Assembly (NCBI RefSeq): GCF_900142765.1
Contig: NZ_FRCB01000010.1
Location: 1-64,000 of the forward strand
DNA length: 64,000 bases
Source: Roseovarius litoreus
GTDB taxonomy: Bacteria > Pseudomonadota > Alphaproteobacteria > Rhodobacterales > Rhodobacteraceae
Direction: 5' to 3'
Shown here: in pieces, positions 8,067 through 17,331 of the stretch
Numbering within the stretch: the stretch's first letter is position 1
Layout: each line of letters begins with the position of its first letter
Program-made: the position numbers and the translations under genes
The notes under the pieces: generated by a model
Told to the model about the DNA's origin: nothing
What the model saw: the letters and a program-made list of their open reading frames with translations, nothing else
Databases searched by the model: none

Positions 8067-9056
8067 ATGACACTTACCTGGAAATGCCTTGCATCGGCCA
8101 CGGCCCTGAGCGTTGCGGCGACGGTGCCCGCACTGGCCGAGACGACGATCCGCCTGTCCACCTATGTGAACGAGGCCGATATCCGCTATGACGGCTTTGT
8201 CCATTTCGCCAAGCTGGTCGAGGAAAAGACCGGCGGCAGCGTCGAGGTGCAGATTTTCCCGTCAGCCACGCTGCACGGCTGGTCCGAGGGCGTTGACGCC
8301 GTACAGGGCGGCGTGTCGGAAATGAGCTGGATTCCCGCCGATGACCGTCTGCCCTGCTATCGTGTGACCTCGCTTTATCCGGTGGCTGTGGATCTGGAAA
8401 AGCAGATCGAGATGGATGCGGCCTATGCCGATCTAGTCCGTGACGAGGCGGCGAACGTCAATCTGGTGCCGGTGTTCAACTCGAACTATTCCTACGATCA
8501 GGAATGGTGGTTCGAGGAAGCGATCGCCGATCTGGGCGATCTGCAGGGCAAGCAGGTGCGGTCGATCGGACCGCTGGTCAGCATGATGATCGAGACTTGG
8601 GGCGGCGCGCCGGTCTTCGTGGCGCCCAAGGAAGTGTTCCAGTCCGCCGAGCGCGGCGTCGTGGACGGGATCAACATGGGTGTTGCCACCTATTCCAGCT
8701 GGAAGCTGTGGGACGTGATGCCCTACATGGTCAACGCCAACCTGTTCTATGGCAATATCCAGTACATGATGAACAAGGAAAAGTTCGACTCGATGACCGC
8801 GGACGAGCAGGCTGCCGTGATGGCCGCTGCCAAGGAAACCGAGGAATGGCTGAAGCCGCGCTACGAGGACTGGGTTGACCAGCGCGTGGGCAATGCCGTG
8901 ATGAAAGGCGGTGGTGCTGCCGTGTCCATCAGTCAGGACAAGCGGATGGAGCTGATCGCCAGCGTTCAGGGAAAATGGAACGAAACCGTGGACGAAGCCT
9001 GCGGCCCCGAGCTTGCCGGTCAGATCCGCGATCTGTTCGCCCAGCACGCTCCCTGA
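8067..9056 (+). CDS. TRAP transporter substrate-binding protein (DctP family), second system
   Basis: A 329-residue periplasmic binding protein. A Sec signal peptide covers residues 1-24 (cleavage after VPALA), followed by a DctP fold with a typical ERGVVDGINMG segment near residue 200. The start at 8067 has AAGGAG seven bases upstream; the frame is open from 8004 but has no ribosome site there. It heads a second TRAP operon divergent from the LysR gene. The ligand is unknown. TRAP systems usually carry carboxylates or sulfonates, and the downstream hydrolase suggests an ester, lactone or amide might be handled, but this is speculation. Confidence 0.85.
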   Translation: MTLTWKCLASATALSVAATVPALAETTIRLSTYVNEADIRYDGFVHFAKLVEEKTGGSVEVQIFPSATLHGWSEGVDAVQGGVSEMSWIPADDRLPCYRVTSLYPVAVDLEKQIEMDAAYADLVRDEAANVNLVPVFNSNYSYDQEWWFEEAIADLGDLQGKQVRSIGPLVSMMIETWGGAPVFVAPKEVFQSAERGVVDGINMGVATYSSWKLWDVMPYMVNANLFYGNIQYMMNKEKFDSMTADEQAAVMAAAKETEEWLKPRYEDWVDQRVGNAVMKGGGAAVSISQDKRMELIASVQGKWNETVDEACGPELAGQIRDLFAQHAP

Positions 9057-9071
9057 GTTGACGCGCTCATG

Positions 9072-9101
9072 CCGTCGGGCGGGCAGAGGTCCGGCCGACG
9101 G
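9072..9101 (+). promoter_or_regulatory. Intercistronic hairpin in the second TRAP operon
   Basis: CCGTCGG and CCGACGG pair across a 16-base loop in the 80-bp gap between binding-protein and small-subunit genes. It sits in the same position as the hairpin in the first TRAP operon at 3134-3158, but its stem is weaker (7 bp). Confidence 0.4.
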
Positions 9102-9136
9102 TGCTTGCGTCACCCCCCCGAAATATGGAGGTCGTC

Positions 9137-9640
9137 ATGCAGACCGGACTGGATCGGTTGATCACGCGGTTCGAGCACGCTGTCGTCTGGCTGGCGGCTG
9201 GCGGTGCGATCGTGGTTCTCGTGCAGATGCTGTGGATCAGCTATGGTGTCTTTACCCGTTACGCGCTGAATGCGCCGGACCGGATGGTGACCGAAGCCAC
9301 GGCGCTGTTGCTGTTTCCGGTGGCCTTTGCAGGGCTGGCCTATGCGATGCGCGAGGATGCCTATCCCAAGGTCACCATGCTGACCGACCGGCTGCCCGCG
9401 GCGGGGCGCAAGGTGGTGGCCATCCTCAATCTTGCGATCATGCTGGGGGTGGGGCTGTTCTTTTCGCTGGCGGGCGTCAATGCGACGATCCGATCGTTCA
9501 ATTCCGGCGCATCCTCCGAGATCCTGCTGTGGCCACGCTATGCCTTCTGGGCGCCGGGGGCGTTGGCGCTGGTGGTGTTCTCGATCTACGCGACATTGCG
9601 GCTCATCAAGCTGATCCGCACCCCGGCCGAGGAGGTCTGA
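9137..9640 (+). CDS. TRAP transporter small membrane subunit (DctQ family), second system
   Basis: A 167-residue protein with four hydrophobic segments (about residues 12-38, 53-71, 91-111 and 133-154), the standard DctQ topology. The ATG at 9137 follows GGAGGTCGTC; the frame is open from 9101 but without a ribosome site. The large-subunit gene begins three bases after its stop, so both are translated together. It forms the inner-membrane complex of the second TRAP transporter. Confidence 0.85.
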   Translation: MQTGLDRLITRFEHAVVWLAAGGAIVVLVQMLWISYGVFTRYALNAPDRMVTEATALLLFPVAFAGLAYAMREDAYPKVTMLTDRLPAAGRKVVAILNLAIMLGVGLFFSLAGVNATIRSFNSGASSEILLWPRYAFWAPGALALVVFSIYATLRLIKLIRTPAEEV

Positions 9641-9643
9641 GCG

Positions 9644-10945
9644 ATGGAATGGTATGAAGTCGGACTTGGCCTTCTGGGGCTGTTGATGCTGCTGATCGGG
9701 CTTGGCCTGCCGATCCCGTTCGCACTGGCGGCCGCATCGCTGCCGTTCCTGTGGCAAATCCAGAGTTTCGACACCTCGATCGTGTCGGCGGAGCTGAAAC
9801 TTTGGGGGGTTTGGATCGATTATATCCTGCTGGCGGTGCCGCTTTTCGTGTTCCTGGGCGAGTTGATCGGCCGGTCGCGGATCGGGCCGAACCTTTATCA
9901 ATTCCTGCATCAGGGGGTACGCGTCCGTGGCTCTGCGGCCTATGGCTCAATCGGGGCCTGCGCGGGCTTCGGCGCCGTCTGCGGCTCGTCGATGGTGGGG
10001 TCGTTGACCATCGGGGGCGTGGCGCTGCCCGAGATGCTGCGGCTTGGCTATGGCAAGAAATTGTCTTCCGGCGTTCTGGCGGCGGGCGGCACGCTGAGCG
10101 TGCTTCTGCCCCCCAGCCTGATCCTGCTGTTCTATGGCATTGTGACCGATCAGAGCATCGGTGATCTGTTCATTGCCGGCGTGATCCCGGGCCTGATCCT
10201 CGTGACGGCGTTCTGCATGGTCGTGCTGATCTGGGGGATCGTGCGGCCCGAGGACATTCCGGGCAACGAAAGTTCGGCCAAGATGGGCCTGATCCAGATC
10301 GCCGCCACGATCGGGCCGATCGCGGCCATCGGGCTGGTGATCACCGTTGCGATCTATGCCGGTATCGCCACCCCGACCGAAGCGGCGGCCGTTGCGGCCC
10401 TGCTGACGGTGATCCTTGCCTTCGGCGTGGGGGGGCTGACATGGCAGGGCTTCAAGGATGCGCTGTTCGCGACGATGCGGACGATGGGCTATCTGGGGCT
10501 TTTGCTGTCGGCGGGGGTGCTGTTTGGCTTCGTGCTGACCTATTACCGCGTGCCGCACCAGTTCACCGAGCTGTTCCTGAGCTTTGATCTGTCGCCTTAC
10601 GTGGTGCTGATGATCGTGCTGGCCTTCTACATCCTGCTGGGCATGTTCCTCGAGCCGGTGTCGATGACCTTCATCACGCTGCCGACGATCTATCCGCTGA
10701 TGGCGGCCGCCGGGTTCGACCTGATCTGGTTCGGGGTGGTCTATACGATCACCATGGAGATCGCCGTTCTGACGCCGCCTGTGGGGTTGAACCTCTATGT
10801 GATCCAGGGGATCGGGCGCGGCAAGGTGAGCATCGGGGACGTGATCTCGGGGTGCTTGCCGTTCATCGCGGCGCTGGTGCTGCTGATCGTGATCCTTATT
10901 CTATTTCCGGAGACCGCGCTGTGGCTGCCCGAACAGATGCGCTGA
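9644..10945 (+). CDS. TRAP transporter large permease (DctM family), second system
   Basis: A 433-residue polytopic membrane protein with DctM landmarks: CGSSMVGSLTIGGVALPEM near residue 115, LPPSLILLFYG near residue 155 and the C-terminal TPPVGLNLYVIQG motif. About twelve hydrophobic segments are visible. It closes the transporter gene set. The following hydrolase gene overlaps its 3' end by 25 bases in another frame, so the hydrolase is probably translated from the same mRNA. Confidence 0.88.
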   Translation: MEWYEVGLGLLGLLMLLIGLGLPIPFALAAASLPFLWQIQSFDTSIVSAELKLWGVWIDYILLAVPLFVFLGELIGRSRIGPNLYQFLHQGVRVRGSAAYGSIGACAGFGAVCGSSMVGSLTIGGVALPEMLRLGYGKKLSSGVLAAGGTLSVLLPPSLILLFYGIVTDQSIGDLFIAGVIPGLILVTAFCMVVLIWGIVRPEDIPGNESSAKMGLIQIAATIGPIAAIGLVITVAIYAGIATPTEAAAVAALLTVILAFGVGGLTWQGFKDALFATMRTMGYLGLLLSAGVLFGFVLTYYRVPHQFTELFLSFDLSPYVVLMIVLAFYILLGMFLEPVSMTFITLPTIYPLMAAAGFDLIWFGVVYTITMEIAVLTPPVGLNLYVIQGIGRGKVSIGDVISGCLPFIAALVLLIVILILFPETALWLPEQMR

Positions 10946-11724
10946 CCAGCCGCCGGGGTCTGACCTATCGGCGGGCCGGGTCCGGCACGCCGCTGGTGCT
11001 GGTGCACGGTTATCTTGGCGGATCGCGCCAATGGCAGGCCGAGATCGCCCGGTTCTCGAAGCGGTTCGACGTGATCGCGCCGGATCTGCCGGGCTTCGCG
11101 GGAGCCGCCCATCTGCCGGCTGCGGACCGGATCGGCACCTTTGCCGAGGCGATCATCGATCTGATGGATGATCTGGGGCTGGGGCGGATCCTGCTGCTGG
11201 GGCATTCCATGGGCGGCATGATCGTGCAGGAATTGGCCGCGCGTCATCCGCAGCGGATCGAGAGGCTGGTGCTTTATGGCACCGGGCCCTTGGGGCTGAT
11301 GCCGGACAGGTTCGAGCCGATCGAAACCTCGCGCGAGCGTATCCGCGCGGAGGGGGTGGGGCATACTGTCCGCAGGATCGGGGCGACATGGTTCCGCGAG
11401 GGCGAACATGCCAAGGGCTTCGAGGTGGTCTCGAGCCTCGGGGCGCAGGCCAGTGAAGCGGCGGCGCTTGCGGGGCTGGATGCGATGGCCCATTGGGACG
11501 GACGCCAGCAGATGCAGCGCCTGACCATGCCGACGCTGATCCTGTGGGGGGATGGCGACAGGTCCTATCGCTGGCCGCAGATCGAGACGCTGTGGAAGGG
11601 TCTGCCCAACGCGGCGCTGGCGGTGATCCCCGGCACGGCCCATGCGGTGCATCTTGAAAAGCCGGGGCTGTTTCACGCAATGCTGGAGGATTTCCTGATG
11701 GCGGATCAGGCCGCAATGGCCTGA
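10921..11724 (+). CDS. Alpha/beta-fold hydrolase linked to the second TRAP operon
   Basis: A 267-residue alpha/beta hydrolase. The oxyanion region is LVHGYLGG (about residues 27-34), the nucleophile elbow GHSMGG has Ser96, an acid candidate lies in LWGDGDRSY (about residue 217) and the catalytic His in GTAHAVHLE near residue 243. The GTG at 10921 was chosen because it overlaps the end of the permease gene and the homologous part starts soon after; the frame is open from 10852. The enzyme is cytoplasmic, as no signal is visible. Its place after transporter genes suggests it acts on the imported compound or its CoA/lactone product. No specific substrate can be read from the sequence. Confidence 0.8.
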   Translation: MAARTDALTSRRGLTYRRAGSGTPLVLVHGYLGGSRQWQAEIARFSKRFDVIAPDLPGFAGAAHLPAADRIGTFAEAIIDLMDDLGLGRILLLGHSMGGMIVQELAARHPQRIERLVLYGTGPLGLMPDRFEPIETSRERIRAEGVGHTVRRIGATWFREGEHAKGFEVVSSLGAQASEAAALAGLDAMAHWDGRQQMQRLTMPTLILWGDGDRSYRWPQIETLWKGLPNAALAVIPGTAHAVHLEKPGLFHAMLEDFLMADQAAMA

Positions 11725-11730
11725 GCGCGA

Positions 11731-12483
11731 TCAGCTGTGGATGAAGCGCACATAGCCCGGTTCGATGATCGCGGCGGTCAGGCGCCCGGTTTGAAAGGCG
11801 CCCGTATCGATGCCGATCCGGCCTGCCTTCATCACGGGGGCATCGAGGATGAAATGACCGTGCACCATCCATAGCCCGTCCTTGCGGGGTGTATCGAACA
11901 GATGAGGATGCCCCCACAGAAGGCCATGGCCACGGCGCGGCTCAATGGGCAGGTTCGGATCGCCGCCCGCGTGGCTGACCACGACATTGCCGCTTTGCCA
12001 GATCAACGGGCGCTGCGCGAGCCAATCCAGCAGGGCGTCGCCCGCCGCAGCGCGGAGCCTGTCGCGCAGCGTCTCGAAGGGGTGATCCTCGGGGTCGGCG
12101 ATGCCGAAGCTGCGCAGCGTTTCCGCGCCGCCATTGGCCATCCACAGGCGGCCGGCGCTGTCGGGCGTGTCGAGAAATTCGAGCATCATCGCTTCGTGAT
12201 TGCCCAGAAGACAGCCGCCGCCGGTGGCATCGGGGTCCAGCTCCATCAGGCGGCGCAGGACGCCGGCGCTGTCGGGGCCGCGATCGACATAGTCGCCGAC
12301 AAAGACCAGCGGCAGGTCCGGCGCCTCGGTCGCGAGCTTGGCGATAAGCGCGTCGAGCAGGTCGTGCATGCCATGGATATCGCCCACCGCAACGAAGGCG
12401 CGGTCAGGGGCCAGGGGCGCATCAAAGCCGGGCCGGCCAAGGCCAAGGCGGTGCAAAAGGCTGCTCAAACCAGTCATTCCCAT
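11731..12483 (-). CDS. PPP-family metallophosphoesterase (serine/threonine phosphatase type)
   Basis: A 250-residue protein with the three PPP signature motifs in order: GDIHG (residues 34-38), GDYVDRG (63-69) and GNHE (94-97). Later His motifs are SHAGG and VHGHF. These bind a dinuclear metal centre. Similar bacterial enzymes dephosphorylate phosphoproteins or dinucleotides such as Ap4A; the substrate here is not known. It converges on the hydrolase gene (six bases between stops) and is divergent from the type I secretion operon. A second ATG two codons downstream is an alternative start. Confidence 0.85.
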   Translation of the reverse strand: MGMTGLSSLLHRLGLGRPGFDAPLAPDRAFVAVGDIHGMHDLLDALIAKLATEAPDLPLVFVGDYVDRGPDSAGVLRRLMELDPDATGGGCLLGNHEAMMLEFLDTPDSAGRLWMANGGAETLRSFGIADPEDHPFETLRDRLRAAAGDALLDWLAQRPLIWQSGNVVVSHAGGDPNLPIEPRRGHGLLWGHPHLFDTPRKDGLWMVHGHFILDAPVMKAGRIGIDTGAFQTGRLTAAIIEPGYVRFIHS

Positions 12484-12676
12484 CTGTCTCGGTCACATCG
12501 CGCGCAAAATCAAGCCATGCTCCGCTCAAAGGGCCGCGGCACATGGTTAATGGTGGCGCGCAGCGGCGTAATCGCGTAAATGAAAACAAACATAGCGTAT
12601 ATTTAGAAACTGTTTCCGTTTTTCCGGCAAAGAATAGCATGACGATACTCATTCGACCCTGGAGCAGTGCAGGATC

Positions 12677-14416
12677 ATGACAGGACAGGCCAAGCCCGGT
12701 TTTCCGGAAATGCGTGCTGCGCGCCGCAAGGGACTGGTTCTGTTTTTCTGGGCCTTCGTGTTTTCCATCTTCGTCAACCTCCTGATGCTGACCGGGCCTT
12801 TGTACATGCTGCAGGTCTATGACCGGGTGCTGGCGTCGCGGTCGGTCGAGACGCTTGTGGCGCTGTCGGTTCTGGTGCTGGGGCTTTATGCGCTGATGGC
12901 GGTTCTGGATTATGCAAGGGGCCGGGTGATGGCGCGGGTGGGTGCGCGGTTTCAATCGGCGCTCGATGGGCGATTGTTCGAGGCGACGCTGTATCGGTCT
13001 TCGGACCCGCGCGAGCATGCGGCGTCGGGTGCGGCGCTGCGCGATCTGGATTCGGTGCAGGCGCTTTTCGTGTCGCCGGTTCTTCTGGCGCTGTTCGACA
13101 TGCCGTGGACGCCGGTTTTCATCGCGGCGATCTTCATCTTTCACCCGATCCTTGGCTGGATGGCTGTTGCGGGCGGGCTGATCATCGTGGTGGTGGCGCT
13201 GCTCAACCAGTATCTGACCGGATACCGGGTGCGCAAATCGCAGGCGGCCAGCCAGCAGGCGCATACCTTCGCCGATCACGCCCGCGCAGGCAGCGAAGTG
13301 GTGCTGTCGCAGGGGCTTGCGGGCAATATGCGCAAACGGTTCATGCGGCTGCGCAACATAGCACTTGACCAGACGGTACATTCCAATGACTGGACGGGAA
13401 GCTTTACCGCCTTCACGAAATCGTTCCGGCTGTTGCTGCAATCGGCGATGCTTGGCGCTGGCGCCTATTTCGTGATCCAGGGCGAGCTGACCCCGGGATC
13501 GATGATCGCGGGATCGATCCTTCTTGGCCGGGCGCTGGCGCCGGTGGAGCAGGCGATGGGCAACTGGCCGATCCTGCAAAGGGCGCGTTCGGGCTGGCAA
13601 TCGCTTGGCCGGTATCTGCAGACCGTGCCACCCCGGCCCAAGCTGATCGAGCTGCCCAAGCCCGAGGCGCATCTGGTGGCCAAGGCGATGACGGTGGTGC
13701 CGCCGGGGCAGCGCAAGCCGACGCTGCGCAACATCACCTTCGAGATCAAGCCGGGGCAGGCGCTGGGCGTGATCGGGCGCAGCGGCTCCGGCAAATCGAC
13801 GCTGGCGCGCGCGCTGGCGGGATACTGGCCGCTGGCGGCTGGTGAGGTGCGTCTTGGCGGGGCCACGCTGGACCAATACAATCCCGACCGCCTGGGCCAG
13901 CATATCGGCTACCTGCCGCAGACCGTGTCGCTGTTTCAGGGCACAGTCGCCGAGAATATCGCGCGCATGGAAAGTGATCCGTCATCGGAAGCCGTGGTCA
14001 AGGCGGCCAAACAGGCAAATGCGCATGACATGATCATGCAGCTGCCAAAGGGCTATGACACCTTCCTTGACGGCAACGAGAACCAGCTTTCGGGCGGTCA
14101 GCGCCAGCGCATCGCGCTGGCCAGGGCGCTTTATGGCGATCCGGTGCTGCTGATCCTCGATGAGCCGAATTCGATGCTGGATGCCGAAGGCTCGGAGGCG
14201 CTCAACAGGACGGTGAGCGGGTTCAAGCGCTCGGGGCGGTCCGTCATCGTGATGACGCACAGGCCTGCGGCGATCGCGGAATGCGATCTGCTGATGGTGG
14301 TGGAAAAGGGCATGGCGACGGCCTTTGGCCCGCGCGACGAGGTCATGCAGAAAACGCTGAAGAATGTGGAGCCTGTGCGCACATCGCTGCAAGGCAAGAA
14401 CAAGGTGGCGTTTTGA
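12677..14416 (+). CDS. prsD: Type I secretion ABC transporter, fused permease/ATPase (PrsD/PrtD type)
   Basis: A 579-residue half-transporter. The membrane domain covers about residues 18-310 with six hydrophobic segments. The ATPase domain follows, with Walker A GRSGSGKST (367-375), signature LSGGQ (471-475) and Walker B LLILDEP (491-497). It lacks the N-terminal C39-like domain of HlyB, as is typical of PrtD/PrsD proteins that export RTX-type proteases or glycanases. The next gene, the membrane fusion protein, overlaps its stop. The region upstream (12484-12676) is AT-rich and likely holds its promoter. No RTX substrate gene lies beside it. Confidence 0.88.
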   Translation: MTGQAKPGFPEMRAARRKGLVLFFWAFVFSIFVNLLMLTGPLYMLQVYDRVLASRSVETLVALSVLVLGLYALMAVLDYARGRVMARVGARFQSALDGRLFEATLYRSSDPREHAASGAALRDLDSVQALFVSPVLLALFDMPWTPVFIAAIFIFHPILGWMAVAGGLIIVVVALLNQYLTGYRVRKSQAASQQAHTFADHARAGSEVVLSQGLAGNMRKRFMRLRNIALDQTVHSNDWTGSFTAFTKSFRLLLQSAMLGAGAYFVIQGELTPGSMIAGSILLGRALAPVEQAMGNWPILQRARSGWQSLGRYLQTVPPRPKLIELPKPEAHLVAKAMTVVPPGQRKPTLRNITFEIKPGQALGVIGRSGSGKSTLARALAGYWPLAAGEVRLGGATLDQYNPDRLGQHIGYLPQTVSLFQGTVAENIARMESDPSSEAVVKAAKQANAHDMIMQLPKGYDTFLDGNENQLSGGQRQRIALARALYGDPVLLILDEPNSMLDAEGSEALNRTVSGFKRSGRSVIVMTHRPAAIAECDLLMVVEKGMATAFGPRDEVMQKTLKNVEPVRTSLQGKNKVAF

Positions 14417-15726
14417 CCGACGACAGGCAGGACAGCATCCCCAAATGGGCCGCGACCAAGCCGGTTCTGGCCGGCGTGCTGGCGTTGATCGTGCTGGTCG
14501 GGGGGCTTGGCGTCTGGAGTGTGATGGCCCGGATCTCGGGTGCGGTCGTGACGTCGGGGACGGTCACCGTGGAGTCCAACCGGCAGGTCGTGCAGCATCC
14601 CGATGGCGGCGTGGTGGGCGAAATCCTGGTCGATGAAAGCGACACCGTGGCGAAAGGCGACGTGCTGATCCGGCTTGACGGGCGCAAACAGCGCTCGGAA
14701 CTGGCGATTGTCGAGGGGCAGCTGCGCGAGATCGCGGCCCGCAAGGCGCGTCTTGTGGCCGAACGCGACGGTGCGGACACCATAAATTACAGTGACCAGC
14801 TTCTGACCGAGGCCGCCACCAGCCCCGAGGTCGCTGCGATGGTCAAGGGCGAACGGACCCTGTTCGAGGCCCGGCGCGACTCGCTTCGGCAGGAGGCCCG
14901 TCTGCTGCGCGAGCAGAACAAGCAGATCGATCAGCGGATCACCGGCATCGATGCGCAATTGCGGGCGCTGGAGACCCAGGCCGATCTGGTGGGAGAGGAA
15001 TTGCGCGATCAGCAAAGACTGCTGGCCAACCAGTTGACGCAGGTGGCGCGGGTCAATGAGCTCAAGCGCGAAGAGGCCAACCTGCTGGGGCAGATCGGGC
15101 GGCTTGAGGCACAGATGGCCGAGCTGCGCGGGCAGGCGGCGAGCAACGACATTTCCCTGCTGCAGCTTGAGACCCGTCGCCGGGAAGAGGCGGTCAGCAC
15201 CCTGCGCGATCTGCAATTCCGGGAGATCGAACTGGCCGAGCGCAAGCTGGATCTGGAGGATACCTTGTCGCGGCTGGACATCCGGGCGCCGGTCAGCGGT
15301 CTGGTCTACAACCTGCAGGTTTTCGCCGAACAATCCGTCGTGCGCCCCGCCGATCCGCTTCTTTATATCATTCCGCAGGATCAGGCGCTTGTCGTGGCGG
15401 CGCGTGTCGAGTCGCTGAATGTGAACGACATCTATGTCGGGCAGCAGGCTGCCTTGCGCTTTCCCGGCTTCGATCAGAAGAAAACGCCCGAACTTTTCGG
15501 TCAGGTGACCAAGGTTTCGGCCGATGTGGTGCAGGATGAAGCCACTGGCATGAACTATTATGCGGCCGAGATCATGCCCTATGAGACGGAACTGGCCAAG
15601 CTGGGCGATGAAAGGCTGCTGCCCGGCATGCCGGTCGAGGCGTTCATCCAGACCGGGGAACGCTCGCCCATCGCGTATCTGGCCGAGCCGATGCTGGGCT
15701 TTTTCAACCGCGCCTTCCGGGAATGA
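14413..15726 (+). CDS. prsE: Type I secretion membrane fusion protein (HlyD/PrsE family)
   Basis: A 437-residue periplasmic adaptor. It has one N-terminal transmembrane helix (about residues 18-40), a lipoyl/barrel-sandwich half (QVVQHPDGGVVGEILVDESD), a long coiled coil (about 95-280) and a C-terminal beta region with RAPVSGLVYNLQVFAEQSVV. The start is taken as the TTG at 14413, which overlaps the ABC gene stop (TTGA); the frame is open upstream inside that gene. It bridges the inner-membrane ABC protein and an outer membrane channel. Confidence 0.88.
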   Translation: MTDDRQDSIPKWAATKPVLAGVLALIVLVGGLGVWSVMARISGAVVTSGTVTVESNRQVVQHPDGGVVGEILVDESDTVAKGDVLIRLDGRKQRSELAIVEGQLREIAARKARLVAERDGADTINYSDQLLTEAATSPEVAAMVKGERTLFEARRDSLRQEARLLREQNKQIDQRITGIDAQLRALETQADLVGEELRDQQRLLANQLTQVARVNELKREEANLLGQIGRLEAQMAELRGQAASNDISLLQLETRRREEAVSTLRDLQFREIELAERKLDLEDTLSRLDIRAPVSGLVYNLQVFAEQSVVRPADPLLYIIPQDQALVVAARVESLNVNDIYVGQQAALRFPGFDQKKTPELFGQVTKVSADVVQDEATGMNYYAAEIMPYETELAKLGDERLLPGMPVEAFIQTGERSPIAYLAEPMLGFFNRAFRE

Positions 15727-15895
15727 CGCTGCTCTCGCTTGGCAGAAAAGCCACATATCAGACAAGATTGCAACAAAGTGGCTGCAATATGGAAATGCGC
15801 GGCGATCCATGTTAGGTTGACTTAATAAGAACGGTCACAAACCACCGTCAGATGTGGCAAGGCCGATCAAGAGGCAGTCGAGAGCAGTGCTCAAC

Positions 15896-17308
15896 ATGCG
15901 GATTATCATGATGATCCCGCTCGGGATCCTATTGGCAGGCTGTGCCGAGATCGGCATGGCCCATCGCCCGCTCGAGGCGGATTTGCCCGACAGGTATTCC
16001 GTGTTGGCCCCCGTCAAGGCACCGACCCGTGAAGACACGGAATGGTGGCGCAATTTCAACGACCCGGTTCTGGATCAGCTTGTCGTGCGCGGCATGAGCG
16101 ACAATCTGAGTGTCGCGGAGGCCCGCGCCCGCCTGCGCGAGGCCGAGGCCGACGCGCGTGGTGCGAATGTGCCGGTGAGCGGAAACGCGAATGCCAGCGT
16201 CAGGGCGCCGTCGAATGTCTCGGAAAGCGGTGAATTCTCGATCAACGGCCAGATCAATCTTGCAGGCGAGACGGGCTTTCGGAGCCGTGCCGCGCAGGCC
16301 CGGCTCGAGGCGGCGGAGTTCAACACGATCGAGGCGCGCCGCACCGTGCTTTCGGAAGTGGCGCAAGCCTATGCCGATCTGCGGTTCTTCCAGAGCAGCC
16401 GCGCATTCAGGGCGCAGGACCTGCGCTCGCGGCAGCGCACGCTGACGGATATCGAAACCCAGCTTGGGGCCGGGGCCGCAACGCGGCTTGACTTGCTGCG
16501 GGCGCAATCCCTGCTGGCCGAGACCCGCGCCGAAATTCCCCAGCTCGATGCCCGGATCATCCAGACGCGGAACCGTCTGTCGACATTGCTGGGCGTGCCT
16601 GTGGGCAGCCTTGGCATGGATCTGGGCTATCGCGGGCAGCAACCGATGCCGAAGGGAACGATCGATGCGGGTGTGCCGGCGGATCTGCTGCGCGCGCGCC
16701 CGGACATTCGGCGCGCCGAGCAATTATATGCGGCGGCGGTGTCGGAGGTGGGCGCGGCCGACGCGGCCCGCTATCCCAGTCTGAACCTCTCGGGGCTGAT
16801 ATCGGCGCCCACGAATGGCGGATCGCGGACCGAAACTCTGCTGGCCGGGCTTGTGATGCCGGTTTTCAATCAGCCGGCCCTTCTGGCCGAGAAAGATGCC
16901 GCGGCGGCACGGGTCGAACAGACATATCTGCAGTGGCGGATCGCGGTTCTGCAAGCGGTCGAGGAGGTCGAGAACGCCCAGACCCTTCTGACGTCGGCCC
17001 GCAAGTCGGTTGCGGCGGCGCGCGAAGCGGTGACCCTGAACCGTCAGGCGCTCGATCTGTCGCGTGAGTTGCTGAGCAGCGGCGGGAATATCACCGTGCT
17101 GGATGTGCTGGACCGTGAACGCGCGCTGTCTTCATCGCGCACGGCGCTGGCGCAGAACACCCGCGATGTCGCTTCGGCCTTCATTCAGCTTTACGTCGCA
17201 CTTGGCCGGGGCCATCCGCTGACGGTTGACCGGATGCCGATCAATCAGGATGCCGCGACCGTGTCGAGCCGGGATGAACTGTCGGTGGACCTGATGTCGT
17301 TCCAATAA
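15896..17308 (+). CDS. Outer membrane efflux lipoprotein (NodT/OprM type) of the type I system
   Basis: A 470-residue outer membrane factor with a lipobox (ILLAGC, Cys16), two OEP-type repeats rich in long helices, and motifs typical of the RND/NodT branch (EWWRNFNDPVLDQLV, LLRARPDIRRAE). The ATG at 15896 places the lipobox correctly; a GTG at 15854 is in frame but lengthens the signal sequence unusually. It follows the ABC and fusion-protein genes on the same strand after 169 bases. Prs-type systems usually use a TolC-like, non-lipoprotein channel, so this lipoprotein type is somewhat unexpected. It could serve a different pump. Confidence 0.85.
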   Translation: MRIIMMIPLGILLAGCAEIGMAHRPLEADLPDRYSVLAPVKAPTREDTEWWRNFNDPVLDQLVVRGMSDNLSVAEARARLREAEADARGANVPVSGNANASVRAPSNVSESGEFSINGQINLAGETGFRSRAAQARLEAAEFNTIEARRTVLSEVAQAYADLRFFQSSRAFRAQDLRSRQRTLTDIETQLGAGAATRLDLLRAQSLLAETRAEIPQLDARIIQTRNRLSTLLGVPVGSLGMDLGYRGQQPMPKGTIDAGVPADLLRARPDIRRAEQLYAAAVSEVGAADAARYPSLNLSGLISAPTNGGSRTETLLAGLVMPVFNQPALLAEKDAAAARVEQTYLQWRIAVLQAVEEVENAQTLLTSARKSVAAAREAVTLNRQALDLSRELLSSGGNITVLDVLDRERALSSSRTALAQNTRDVASAFIQLYVALGRGHPLTVDRMPINQDAATVSSRDELSVDLMSFQ

Positions 17309-17331
17309 AGAAACGCTTTGGCGCGGCGTTC

